DNA of 64,000 bases. Source: Saprospiraceae bacterium. Its GTDB lineage: Bacteria > Bacteroidota > Bacteroidia > Chitinophagales > Saprospiraceae. The notes beneath the pieces are model-generated. The model was not told the origin of the DNA. It saw only the letters and a list, made by a program, of their open reading frames with translations, and did no database searches. The DNA lies in NCBI GenBank assembly GCA_016711125.1, contig JADJTQ010000012.1, positions 558,001 through 622,000 of the forward strand. Direction: 5' to 3'. Shown here piece after piece: positions 39,439 to 49,035 of the stretch; within the stretch, counting starts at the first letter, position 1, and every line of letters starts with the position of its first letter. The position numbers and the translations under genes were made by a program.

Positions 39439-40063
39439 AATGAAGGTTGACCCATGATCCTTGCAGCTGAAAGATTGCTGCAATCTCCGACACCTGAAGC
39501 GTACACGTTGCGCCTCCATTCCACAACATCCTTTGCAAAAGTAGATTGTCAGATTGGCTGGAGTTGGCATTGACTGTACCGGTTTTTGTACCGATATAAT
39601 AAGTCGAGCCATTATTCATAGACAATGGAGGAGTGAAGGTGTAAGTGTTCCAACCCACTGAGGTGGTAACCGAATTGGATGAGGATAAAACAGAAAATTC
39701 TTCACAGGGCTCCATCGATATGATATGGAGGCTTCCAGTGACACCTGCACTTTCTGTATAGAGCTCAATGCCCCCGAGTATCCCGGATTGGTTAGGAGCG
39801 AGCACGATGAGATTAGTATTCATATTAAAAGAGACGCCCACTGTGGGTGGAGTGCTTTCAATAGGATCTCCCCCTCCTACAAAACCTTGAAATTTCTTCT
39901 CCGTCGAGTTAAAAATCACCATACCACTTGGGCCGGCTATCAGATCTCGTTGGGCTGTCGTTAATCTTGGTAACAATACAGGAGCTCCATCGACCACCAG
40001 ATTTTGACCAAAGGTAATGAGAGGTACCAATATAAGAATTGCGAACAAGGTCATTGTTTTCAT
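39437..40063 (-). CDS. Secreted protein with LPRLTTAQRD repeat-type N-terminus
   Basis: A 208-residue exported protein (signal peptide to about ITFGQ, residue 20). The mature start VVDGAPVLLPRLTTAQRDLI and GPSGMVIFNSTEKKFQGF are a very common Bacteroidota surface-protein opening (beta-prism-like, seen in tail-spike and SprB-associated exoproteins). The rest, with SVGWNTYTFTPPLSMNNGST and YYIGTKTG, looks like a carbohydrate-binding or jelly-roll module. No enzyme motif is seen. Its role is unknown; surface display is the best inference. Confidence 0.7.
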   Translation of the reverse strand: MKTMTLFAILILVPLITFGQNLVVDGAPVLLPRLTTAQRDLIAGPSGMVIFNSTEKKFQGFVGGGDPIESTPPTVGVSFNMNTNLIVLAPNQSGILGGIELYTESAGVTGSLHIISMEPCEEFSVLSSSNSVTTSVGWNTYTFTPPLSMNNGSTYYIGTKTGTVNANSSQSDNLLLQRMLWNGGATCTLQVSEIAAIFQLQGSWVNLH

Positions 40064-40214
40064 GCTATTGCCTTTTAAATTGCGAAAGTATCAAAAATGG
40101 GTCCAGAAAGGTGAAATTGTTGAGTTACGGTTTAAAGGCCACTTGATCGGATAGTACTCAATGATTTGGAATGCTGGAGGTAAGATTTATCTTTGTGCAT
40201 CTCAAATTATCCGA

Positions 40215-40286
40215 GGCCCCGTAGTTCAACGGATAGAATAGGAGTTTCCCAAACTCTAGATCCAGGTTCGATTCCTGGGGCTACTT
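40215..40286 (+). tRNA. tRNA-like gene with anticodon CCC; acceptor stem incomplete
   Basis: D-arm GTTC-AACGGATA-GAAT, anticodon arm GGAGT-TTCCCAA-ACTCT and T-arm CCAGG-TTCGATT-CCTGG all pair well. The anticodon reads CCC (40248-40250, Gly), yet the D-loop and overall body recall the Bacteroidota tRNA-Arg(CCU) with CCT at that place. The 5' strand GGCCCCG expects CGGGGCT/C after the T-arm, but only GGCTACT follows, so about three bases (CGG) are missing. It is a real gene with an assembly deletion, or a decaying copy. A search with tRNAscan-SE would decide. Confidence 0.7.
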
Positions 40287-40289
40287 CTT

Positions 40290-40699
40290 AAATAATAGCT
40301 AATTGTCAATCTCGCTATATAGCGATCATCTGAGAAATCATTCCAGAAGTGAATGGAGTTCCCTAAAGAGCCTCTGTAGTGTTGCGATTCGCAAATGAAT
40401 CTAGCATCTGACTTGTTCTTTGCACCCCTAGTTGAAAGGACTAGGTTTATACTCCCGGTGTTTAAATAATGCAATTATTTCCATTGCCTATGCAGGTTTT
40501 TTAGATAGTGCATTTTAATAGCTTCAAGATCCGAGCTAAAAAAGACTTAGAAAATTATTAACTAGTGACACTGAATGGTCAGATTTCCAAATTAAATATA
40601 ATTTGGTTTTTTGACGAATATTTTTCAATTCCATAAATCGAATTTTTAGATTAAACCCAGAACGAAGGAAGGAAGGAAGAAATTTTTTACCGTATTAAT
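40290..40699. other. Region after the tRNA, no gene; short GAAG repeat
   Basis: About 410 AT-rich bases with stops in all frames. A short GGAA/GAAG simple repeat of about four units lies at 40662-40680, just before the decayed arginase-family gene. The missing N-terminal half of that gene would be expected here but is not recognisable. Confidence 0.4.
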
Positions 40700-41298
40700 G
40701 GGGGGAAGCCCACGACCTGAGTTATGCCCATTTTTACGGTATTGATAAAGCACTCAGGAATATAAAACCGTACATGAAACTAGGCGTCTTGAATGTGGAT
40801 GCTCATTTACACCTTAAGGTCTTACGCGCATGGGCCTCATTCTGGCTCACCATTCCGACAAATCGCTGACTATTGTAATCGTCATGACGCGCGTTTTCAT
40901 TATTATGTGCGGGAGTACAAAAAGCATCGAATACCAGATCTTTTAAATTAGCTCATGAACTTGATGTGTCGGTTATTGAATCGGGAGATTTCAACTGGCA
41001 TTCTCTTGATCAAATAAAATTGAAACTTTTACATTTTTTTACAAAGGTCGATTATGTGCTTCTATCGATTAACATGGATGGATTTAGAGCCTGTGATGCA
41101 CCGGGAGTCACTGCTCCAGCATTGACAGGAATTGACCCAGCACTTTTACAATCCCTGTTACCTACCCTGTTTGGGACAGAAAAAATACTGGGTTTAGATA
41201 TAGCCGAAACTAATCCAGCTTTTCCTATTGATCACCGTCCCTCTCGTTTGGCTGCAGCCCTCACTCACCAAGTAGTTGGACTACTTAGGTTATCCTAA
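40700..41298 (+). pseudogene. Decayed arginase/formimidoylglutamase-family gene
   Basis: Pieces in several frames match the arginase superfamily, closest in pattern to Bacteroidota formimidoylglutamase: EAHDLSYAHFYGIDKALRNI and LGVLNVDAHLHL (about 40703-40815), PHSGSPFRQIADYCNRHDAR and GVQKASNTRS (40830-40945), then VLLSINMDGFRACDAPGVTA and LGLDIAETNPAFPIDHRPS (40966-41298). Manganese ligands are altered: DAHxD reads DAHLH, and SIDxD reads SINMD. The N-terminal third is missing. Ligand loss plus frame breaks indicate true decay rather than error alone. It formerly hydrolysed a guanidino or formimino compound. Confidence 0.7.
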
Positions 41299-41527
41299 AA
41301 TCAGAGGTATCAGTTTCATGAAAAAAGATGATTCTTCCTATGGTGGTCGAATCATTCATAGGTCCTTTTGGAAGCGGCGGTGAATAAATCTAATCCAGAT
41401 GGCCAAACAGTCTGTCTGGTAACACTGGCGGCTAAATCTATATTTCCGGATCGAAAATAAAAAAGCTAATCCTAATGTGGGGCCACCAAATCATAAGAAA
41501 GGACCAAAATTATTAGTGCTAAGGAAG

Positions 41528-41791
41528 TCAGGCTTTTCGGACCAAACCCACTACAAATAATAATACGATGGCACCTACTGCTGCGGTCAGAATACTGGCG
41601 AGACTGAAACCTCCTACAGCGGCCCCACCAATTCCTAGCTGACCGGCTAACCATCCGCCAATGAAGGATCCCAAAATACCAACAATAATATTTCCGGTAA
41701 GACCAAATCCAGCTCCTTTATAAAATTGTCCAGCTAACCAACCTGCCACAGCACCCAGCAAGATCCAAATAAGAATACTTTCAATACTCAT
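41528..41791 (-). CDS. GlsB/YeaQ/YmgE family membrane protein
   Basis: An 87-residue protein with three membrane helices (LIWILLGAVAGWLAG, IIVGILGSFIGGWLAGQLG, ILTAAVGAIVLLFVVGLV), the transglycosylase-associated (PF04226) pattern. Members are induced by stress in several bacteria and have no settled function. The 3' end is AKV-RKA as in many family members. It stands alone, with a gap of about 720 bases upstream. Confidence 0.9.
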   Translation of the reverse strand: MSIESILIWILLGAVAGWLAGQFYKGAGFGLTGNIIVGILGSFIGGWLAGQLGIGGAAVGGFSLASILTAAVGAIVLLFVVGLVRKA

Positions 41792-42510
41792 GATTATGAT
41801 TTTTTATTAGTGTGAGAAAATGACCTCCAGATGGTGTGGCCAAGGTTCCAAGATAGAGATTTTTAACCAGATCTTAACTTATTTGTTATCGAGACTAAAA
41901 TAGCTGGACCTGACCCACAATCAGACCCAGGATAGCCCAGGTATGTTCTTTAAAAGAGTGGTACACCAGAGTGAACTTCTCCGCCTCTTCCTGAGATTTA
42001 TTATATATCCGCATAGATCATAAACTTGCCCGTTTCACGGCTACTCCAATAGGCTCATTTGATGAATGCCTTAGAAAAGCTTGTTGCCTCAATTTTAACA
42101 CTAACATTTATCCGCTACTGTCTGACCACTTATCACCTCTTTTATAGACAGGATTCCTATCTATTTCAAAATCCTCTTGTAAACGAGTAACTCAAGAAAA
42201 ATCAAAGCCACGCCAGATCCTTTGTCTGACACTATCTGCCTTAATCGTTCTACCTACTTCAAGTAGAATATTGGGATGCATCGGAAGTGAACCAAATAAA
42301 AAATTGGACAAAGAGGTTTCCCCAATATTCAATTATCGGAGTCGGGTTTTCAGCACCCATAGGTCACTAACCTGCCTTCAATCTAGATTTTTGTGCCCTG
42401 TCAATAAATGACTATATGCTTGTCGAGCTATTGTGCTCATTGATAGAAAAAGTAAAAACAATCAACCCTTCTGACCGTTTTACCTTCATTATTATCATTC
42501 ACCTCTGCAC
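41792..42510. other. Long intergenic region, nothing recognised
   Basis: About 719 bases between the divergent YeaQ-like and TonB receptor genes. All six frames are closed at short intervals, and I recognise no family fragment, repeat, RNA or clear promoter. It may be decayed sequence continuing the degenerate 40.2-41.5 kb stretch. Confidence 0.4.
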
Positions 42511-44885
42511 ATGAAACAAACTTGGGTACTTATATTCTCCCTTTTTCTAGCAAGCCAACTAATGTTTGGCCAATCAAAATATACGCTCAGTGGTTATATG
42601 CGCGACGCCAGCAATGGCGAATCACTAATTGGGGCCACAGCATATTTGGTCGAGCTCGAGCAAGGAATAGCCAGCAATGAATATGGCTTTTATAGTATTT
42701 CAGTACCTCCTGGTAGCTACACCATTGAATTTGCCTATCTGGGTTTACAAACTCAGCGAAAAAATATCACACTGGACAAAAATGTGACGCTTAATGTCGA
42801 ATTGGTTGATCTGGCTACAGAGCTGACGGCGGTTGTTGTGACCGGAGAACGGGAGGATCGCAACGTGACGGATATCGAGATGAGTGTCAATAAACTTGAT
42901 ATGGCGACCATTAAAAGTATCCCTTCTCTCCTGGGGGAAGTGGAGGTGATCCGGAGTCTGCAGCTACTTCCAGGGGTCACCACGGTAGGAGAAGGTGCTT
43001 CTGGATTTAATGTGCGCGGTGGTAGTATCGACCAAAATCTGGTCTTGCTAGATGAAGCGCCGGTATTTAATTCCTCCCACTTATTTGGATTCTTCTCGGT
43101 GTTTAATCCCGATGCAGTCAAAGATGTAAAACTCTATAAAGGCGGAATTCCTGCCAGATATGGGGGCAGATTGTCCTCCATTCTTGACGTGCGAATGAAG
43201 GAAGGAAATACGAAGGATTTTAGCATGAATGGAGGGGTTGGTTTTATCTTCAGTCGGTTGGCCATCGAAGCTCCAATCATTAAAGACAAGGCATCCTTTA
43301 TTGTTGCGGGCCGCCGATCGTACATCGATGTACTGGCCAAACCTTTCCTCAATGATGAGCTTACCGGGTCTATCCTTAATTTTTATGATCTTACCTTGAA
43401 AGCCAATTATAACATTAACGAAAAAACCGGGTTTATTTGTCCGGCTATTTTGGTAGAGATAATTTCGGATTTGGTAGTGCAGCTGGATTTAATTGGGGAA
43501 ATAGTACCGGAACCGCTCGATGGAATCATTTGTTTAGTGAAAAACTGTTCAGCAATTTTACATTCTATTTCAGCGACTACGACTATAAAATTAATTTTGG
43601 TGATGATGCGATTAATAGATTTACCTGGAATGCCAATATCGAAAATTACAGTTTAAAACCAGAATTCACTTATTTTATTAACCCCAAAAATATTCTTCGC
43701 TTTGGAGGCCAGGGCATCGTTTATCGTTTCGAACCAGGAAATGCGGTAGGCGTTAGTGAAGGTGAAGTTAGTGATGTAAGTCTCGATAACAAATACGCCA
43801 TTGAGAGTGCCGTATATGTGGACATGGAACAAGATTTGTCCGATGCCATCTCCATCAATTATGGATTGCGTCTATCGCACTTCAATTATACCGGGGAGGG
43901 CAATGCGTATTGGTACGGTACAGCAACTCCCGGCCAACGAAGGGCTCCGATTGAAACAAAATCTTATGATCAATGGGAAAGCATCAAGACGTATCTCAAT
44001 CTAGAACCCCGATTTTCACTTAAGTGGCAGCTGAGTCCAACTTCCAGCTTTAAAACCAGCTACAACCGTACAACCCAGTACATTCACCTGATATCCAATA
44101 CCACCGCCTCGACACCTGTTGATGTCTGGACACCAAGCACAAACAATATTAAACCTCAGATAGGAGATCAGGTGGCTCTTGGGTACTTCAGAAATTTTTC
44201 CAACAATATGTATGAATTAAGTGCTGAGGTGTACTATAAAAAAATGCAAAATCTGGTCGACTATATTGATGGTGCTGATCTTTTGTTAAATGAATTTTTG
44301 GAAGGAGATATCCTCGAAGGGGAAGGACGCGCATATGGCCTTGAAATTCAGACTAAAAAAAATAAGGGATCGGTCACTGGCTGGGTAAGTTATACATTAG
44401 CCAGAACGGAGCGTTTGGTTGAAGGCATTAATCAGGACAACTGGTACCCATCAAGGTTTGATCAGCTTCATAATTTTAGTGTTTCAGCTTTTTATGATTT
44501 AAATGATCGTTGGTCTTTGAGCGGTACTTTTGTCTATAATACAGGCACTCCGACCACCTTTGCTACCAGCCGATATGAACAACAAGGCTACGTGGTGCCC
44601 CATAATGGCAATGAAACCAGAAATAATGTGCGCATTCCGGACTACCACCGTTTAGACTTATCAGCCACGTTAAAAGGGCGAGCTAAAAAAGAAGGTGATC
44701 GTTGGATCGGCGACTGGGTGTTTTCTGTATATAATGCCTATAACCGTAGAAATCCTTTTTCGATCTATTTTCAACAACCATCAGATAGGGTCTTACCAGA
44801 TCAGCCAACGATTACTCAGGCGGTCAAACTATCAGTGGTAGGTAGTTTTATTCCCTCCATTTCGTACAACTTTAAATTTCAATAA
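42511..44885 (+). CDS. TonB-dependent receptor with carboxypeptidase-like domain, frameshifted
   Basis: About 791 residues. Signal peptide (LIFSLFLASQLMFGQ), a carboxypeptidase-regulatory-like domain (SGYMRDASNGESLIGATAYL, residues 26-110), plug (LPGVTTVGEGASGFNVRGGS and VKLYKGGIPARYGGRLSSIL), then a 22-strand barrel ending SYNFKFQ. The frame breaks at an A6 run (43421-43426): a seventh A gives INEKNRVYLSGYFGRDNFGF and joins the frames. It imports an unknown ligand through the outer membrane with TonB. The next gene, a DUF4249 lipoprotein 2 bases away, is the typical partner of this receptor type. Confidence 0.9.
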
Positions 44886-44887
44886 TC

Positions 44888-45787
44888 GTGAGAATGAGCT
44901 CAAATATCGTTTTTATACCAGCCCTACTGATTCTGGTGATTTGGTCGTCTTGTGAAGATGTAGTTGAAATTCAGACTGCTGACGCACCTAACCAGATTGT
45001 GGTAGACGCCTGGTTAAATAATTTGTCGCAACAACAGGAGATTAGACTTACTTATAGCCAGCCGTATTTTGATAGTAGTTTTACCAAACCCCTACTAGAA
45101 GCCGATATCGAAATCAAATCAGATCATGGTAATACCTTTGTTTTTAAGGAGATCGGCTCAGGGCAATATATCTGGCAACCACTAGAGGGGCAGAGTCTGG
45201 GTGAGGAAGGTGACATTTTTATATTGACCATTACCCTACCCGATCAGGTGATAGCGGCAACCTCAATGATTCACCCAGTACCCGAAATTGATAGCATCAG
45301 TCAGGAATTTCGGGAAAATGATCTGAGTGGTCCCGACGGTATTTATACTCAGTTTTTTGCCCGCGATCTACAAGGCCTCGGAAATACTTACTGGATTAAG
45401 TCCTATAAAAATAATGAGTATCTCAATAAACCGGATGAAATCAATCTTGCCTTTGATGCTGGTTTTGATGGTGGTTCGCAATTGGATGGAATTATTTTCA
45501 TACCCCCGATCCGGGAGTTGACTAATCCAGTGCCAGATGAATTTCCAGCAGATGAAGCGCCTTATAAACCCGGAGATCAATTACGGGTGGAAATTCATTC
45601 ATTGACCCTTGAGGCATTCGAATTTATGAGTAGCGTCCGGGATCAAATTCTGAATGGCAGCAATACTATTTTTGCCAGCCCCATTGCCAACTCGAAAGGC
45701 AATTTAACCACCAACAAATCGAATACAGAGGTCTTAGGTGTTTTCTGTGTCTCAGCTGTTTCCAGTGCAGAGTTGCTCATTCAATAA
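44888..45787 (+). CDS. DUF4249 lipoprotein
   Basis: A 299-residue lipoprotein (ALLILVIWSSCEDVVEI, lipobox Cys about residue 22). The mature start CEDVVEIQTADAPNQIVVDA and W LNNLSQQQEIRLTYSQPYF are the family pattern (PF14054), followed by beta-rich segments. It follows the TonB receptor directly, the usual arrangement, and is probably a surface-exposed partner for ligand capture. The ligand is unknown. GTG 44888 and ATG 44894 are both possible starts. Confidence 0.88.
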   Translation: MRMSSNIVFIPALLILVIWSSCEDVVEIQTADAPNQIVVDAWLNNLSQQQEIRLTYSQPYFDSSFTKPLLEADIEIKSDHGNTFVFKEIGSGQYIWQPLEGQSLGEEGDIFILTITLPDQVIAATSMIHPVPEIDSISQEFRENDLSGPDGIYTQFFARDLQGLGNTYWIKSYKNNEYLNKPDEINLAFDAGFDGGSQLDGIIFIPPIRELTNPVPDEFPADEAPYKPGDQLRVEIHSLTLEAFEFMSSVRDQILNGSNTIFASPIANSKGNLTTNKSNTEVLGVFCVSAVSSAELLIQ

Positions 45788-45841
45788 ACATAGAGGCAAT
45801 GACCTCGATCCCAGAGACGGCGCGATTTGACCTTTATTATT

Positions 45842-46579
45842 TTACTGAAATAACATGACAATAGCTGCTAGTCCTGTCATAATCAGGGCAAATCTACGGT
45901 ATAGGGCATCATTAAATTTACCGACCAGATAGACCCCTACAACAAAGCCGATGGCAATAAAAGGCACCATTGAGAAGTTGAGCGCAATACTGGGCCAGCT
46001 GATCGTGTGCCAAACAAACAGATGGAGGGGAAATTTAAAAACATTTATAATCAGGAAAAACCAGGCTCCAGTACCAATAAACTGGTCCTTGGGTAAATGC
46101 ATAGCTAATAGATAAATGGTGACGATACCACCGGCGAGATTACCGACCATGGTTGTAAAGCCGGCTGCAATACCCATCAGAGCGGCGAACCACCAGTAAT
46201 CAGGTACCCTGTCTCCTTTTCTTTTTTCCCACCAGAACATAGTGACCACGCTTGTGACAATGACCGCGGCCATCAGCTTTTTGAATGGCGCTTCGTCGAG
46301 GTGGTCACCGACCCAAGTACCCAGTAAAACTCCCGACATGGTCCAGGGTAGCAGTTTCAACAAATAAGGCCACTGGGCATGGCGCGAATAATATTTTACA
46401 GCCATCAAATCAGCCAGAATCAACATTGGCAGAACAATTCCGGTTGACTGCTTACTACCAAATATATAGGCCATAATCGGTACTGCCACAATCGAAATAC
46501 CCTGAACACCCGACTTTGAAAGACCCCATATGACCGAGCAAATGATAATTAGAACCCAGTCAAAAAGATCTAATTGCAA
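45842..46579 (-). CDS. Sulfite exporter TauE/SafE family membrane protein
   Basis: A 245-residue protein with about eight membrane helices (PF01925). The repeated half motifs read SKSGVQGISIVAVPIMAYIF and MGIAAGFTTMVGNLAGGIVT. Family members export sulfite, sulfoacetate or other organic anions, and substrate specificity is not readable. No sulfur-metabolism gene adjoins, although a sulfatase lies 11 kb away. It is convergent with DUF4249 (54-base gap). Confidence 0.9.
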   Translation of the reverse strand: MQLDLFDWVLIIICSVIWGLSKSGVQGISIVAVPIMAYIFGSKQSTGIVLPMLILADLMAVKYYSRHAQWPYLLKLLPWTMSGVLLGTWVGDHLDEAPFKKLMAAVIVTSVVTMFWWEKRKGDRVPDYWWFAALMGIAAGFTTMVGNLAGGIVTIYLLAMHLPKDQFIGTGAWFFLIINVFKFPLHLFVWHTISWPSIALNFSMVPFIAIGFVVGVYLVGKFNDALYRRFALIMTGLAAIVMLFQ

Positions 46580-46719
46580 AGAATCGAAAAAAATGGAACA
46601 ATGGTCTGATGCTATAAATTGTGGTCAAGATCGACCTGTCATGTCACAGGAGAAATTGTTTAAAAAGAAAGGCAATGCCCATTTGAACATTGCCTTACCG
46701 CATATTTAGTTAAATGAAA

Positions 46720-47127
46720 CTACATTAATTTCTTAGCCACTTTCTTGGCTGTTTTCTCCGCCCACTTCGACATCAGAGCGCTCTCCACTGCGGTCAATTT
46801 TTTTTCAGGCATTTTTTCAACAAACATTTTAGGAGGCATCGCACCCTCTGAAAGTACTTTGGAAATATTCTTCAATTTTTCGGCTTGCATACTAGGCTGT
46901 AAACCAGCCAGGTCATCCCACATTAGTGCGGCTTTCGCCTTATCCGACTTCCCCTCAGCACTATGGCAACCGTAACATTTGTTTTTAATGACGGCGTCCA
47001 CTTTCTTTGGAAATTTAACAGAAGGGCCTGCATCGTCAAAGGTCGCCTCAGCGCTGGAGCCCGTGAAACTCTGAAGTACCAAGCCAGTTAGCAACGTGAT
47101 GACAAAAAATCCCAGCAATCTTTTCAT
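46720..47127 (-). CDS. Haem-binding c-type cytochrome domain protein
   Basis: A 135-residue exported protein: signal (LLGFFVITLLTGLVLQSF), then a haem motif CYGCHSAEGKSDKAK and the distal Met in GAMPPKMFVEKMPE. The pattern KVDAVIKNKCYGCHS and GMPP-like segment fits the haem-binding domain PF14376 group of Bacteroidota. It is likely a periplasmic electron carrier; the partner is not evident. The C-terminus is Lys-rich (TAKKVAKKLM). Confidence 0.87.
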   Translation of the reverse strand: MKRLLGFFVITLLTGLVLQSFTGSSAEATFDDAGPSVKFPKKVDAVIKNKCYGCHSAEGKSDKAKAALMWDDLAGLQPSMQAEKLKNISKVLSEGAMPPKMFVEKMPEKKLTAVESALMSKWAEKTAKKVAKKLM

Positions 47128-47418
47128 AAAGAAAATTTTTAAAAGGTTTAAGAATCAATGGTTTACAGCAGAATGTTTTGTTTTCTGAGTCTGAAAGTTA
47201 CCCAGAGTCTGATTAAAAATACAATTTCTTCTAATAGATGCGCTCACTAGAGCTACTTTTTTTAGATCTGTTATGATACAAGGTGACCAGTTTAAGAAGC
47301 AAGGTTTCCTTAGTCTGGGAATTCTCTCTGCACCCAAAAGGAATATTGAAAACTCAAATTAGAGCTTAACCATGCAACTCTCGAGGCATCTCGTTTCAAT
47401 TCCGATCTAACTACGAAC

Positions 47419-48089
47419 CTAATTAGTGATATTGAGGTCCTTGTGGAACCTCGTCATTGCTTGATCCCATAATCCGATGTCAGAACTGTGGTATTTTTCG
47501 ATGAGCTGACGTTCCTCCGTTCTAAAGGATAATGTTGGCCACTCGGATTTGGGTTTAAGGGCTCTACCGGTAACTGTAATTCGGTTCCGAAGGTCGCTTT
47601 AAACAATTCAACAGTTCGTGGCATGTCCGATGCCAGTCCGATCGCGGCAAAATCTGCCAAACCAAGGGGATGTATTAAGTGAGTTTTGAGATTTTGCCAT
47701 TTGATGATGTATTCTCGGAAAGTCATTTTGGTTTCATGAAATTCTTTGACAAACGGTTGCGGAATTTGTGGATTCCGAACAAGAAAGGCGTACCCTGAAG
47801 GAATTGCCTCAAATGGATCCCGAAATATCGTGAAGAACCGATAAGAATCCAACAAACTAGTCCATTTGGAGGCATAGAAGTGACCATGGATGCAATCAGT
47901 ACGGGAGATTAAATCTGGTAATCTGTGTTCCAATTCTTTCAGTCGTCCAGCTCGACGATCTACAGCTTCAGCAGACTCATCGCCAATCCAATCACCATAG
48001 TCCATGTAAATACGCTCCTTAAAATAATCACTTAAAGCCAAACGAAAGGTTGTGCCAGCGGATTTAGGGAGATGAATTGAGACAATCAT
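47419..48089 (-). CDS. Sulfotransferase-family protein, frameshifted near its C-terminus
   Basis: About 223 residues. The PAPS 5'-phosphosulfate loop is HLPKSAGTTFRLAL near the start, and the 3'-phosphate region is FRDPFEAIPSGYAFL near residue 89. The literal frame ends with an unlike tail at 47454; adding one base at the T2 (AA) site 47512-47513 yields RQLIEKYHSSDIGLWDQAMT and RFHKDLNITN to 47419, a natural end. The family transfers sulfate from PAPS to sugars, lipids or proteins. The substrate is unknown; it is monocistronic. A dispersed repeat lies upstream. Confidence 0.8.
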
Positions 48090-48180
48090 GGTTAAAATCT
48101 AGAAAAATTAGTCCTAAAATCAAAGGAAAGAATATGAAATCAGATCTTACGCCTTAAGACCATCTCGGAGCTTTTGAACC

Positions 48181-48292
48181 TGCATTATCGATTTGAAAAA
48201 CCAAAGCCTAATTTGACGATTGAAAATTAAGCAGTTATACTGAGTACAAACTGAGTATATCAAAACAAAGTGGCGTTTTTCAAATACCACGA
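48181..48292. repeat. Dispersed repeat, copy A
   Basis: This noncoding stretch aligns over about 110 bases with 60857-60956. Shared blocks include GCATTAT, then AATTTGACGATTGAAAAT, AAGCA-TTA-ACT-AGT and later CAA-GTGG-G-TTTTCAA. Copy A differs by a 10-base insertion (near 48258) and lacks the perfect hairpin of copy B. The two copies lie 12.7 kb apart in the same orientation. Confidence 0.6.
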
Positions 48293-48347
48293 TTCAACTG
48301 GGCCTTTCCTTGTCCCAAAAACAAATAATCATGGATTAAACTACTTA

Positions 48348-48929
48348 TCAACCCGAGGCCGGTCGAAGCAATCCTTTGAAGATAAAACTCAAAATCTCAT
48401 TCTCCAGGGTAATGCGGTTCTTAACAGGCTGTTCTGATGTATAAATAAACAACCAGCGGAGGGATGCCAGCACGAGATGGGTTGCCACATCAGGATTTAT
48501 CTTCGCCAACTCCCCAGATTTAATACCCCGTCCCACTATTTTTCTTATTTTTCTTTCATAGCGGTTCCTTTCATCTAAAAATTCGATCAATTCAGGTTGG
48601 TCTAAATGACGCCATTCATTAGAGAGTAGTGCCACTTGCAAAGGATAGTCCAGGGACAGCTGGACGTAGAGTCTAACCAGTTGCCTTATTTCATCTTCGA
48701 CACCCAGCTTCGCTGCGATAATTTGATCAAGACCTTCGTGAAAGCGCTCAGACATTTGGAAAAGTTCTTCTGTCAGAAAGGATTTCTTAGACGGTATGTA
48801 GTTATAGATGTTAGCAACGTCACAACCCAATGCATCAGCAAAATCTCGCATTGTAGCCCCTTTATATCCTTTTTCCAGGATAAGTCTTAATGCTTTTTGC
48901 CGGAACACAGCATGCTTTTCATTGATCAT
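48348..48929 (-). CDS. TetR/AcrR family transcriptional regulator
   Basis: A 193-residue regulator with an N-terminal HTH (LRLILEKGYKGATMRDFADA, LGCDVANIYNYIPSKKSFLTE) and a helical ligand domain. It is divergent from hmgA, sharing a 106-base gap with two small inverted repeats, so it is a good candidate repressor of the tyrosine-catabolic genes. Members near such genes can respond to acyl-CoA or aromatic intermediates. The ligand is inferred only. Confidence 0.9.
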   Translation of the reverse strand: MINEKHAVFRQKALRLILEKGYKGATMRDFADALGCDVANIYNYIPSKKSFLTEELFQMSERFHEGLDQIIAAKLGVEDEIRQLVRLYVQLSLDYPLQVALLSNEWRHLDQPELIEFLDERNRYERKIRKIVGRGIKSGELAKINPDVATHLVLASLRWLFIYTSEQPVKNRITLENEILSFIFKGLLRPASG

Positions 48930-48967
48930 GTCTTTTTGTGCTTAAATTTTCATGATCTAAATTAAAG

Positions 48968-49020
48968 TAAAATTGCATTTTAATCATCAATAGCTTATTT
49001 TTAGATCAACCAATGTTGAT
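48968..49020. promoter_or_regulatory. Two inverted repeats between tetR and hmgA
   Basis: TAAAAT-TGC-ATTTTA (48968-48982) and ATCAAC-CAAT-GTTGAT (49005-49020) are perfect 6-base inverted repeats in the divergent gap; the second lies 15 bases before the hmgA start. Either could be the operator of the adjacent TetR protein. Confidence 0.35.
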
Positions 49021-49035
49021 TTCACTTCAAGAGCA

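Noticed and set aside
40662..40680. GAAG simple repeat as a phase-variation tract
   Set aside because: Only about four units and no intact gene downstream for it to switch.
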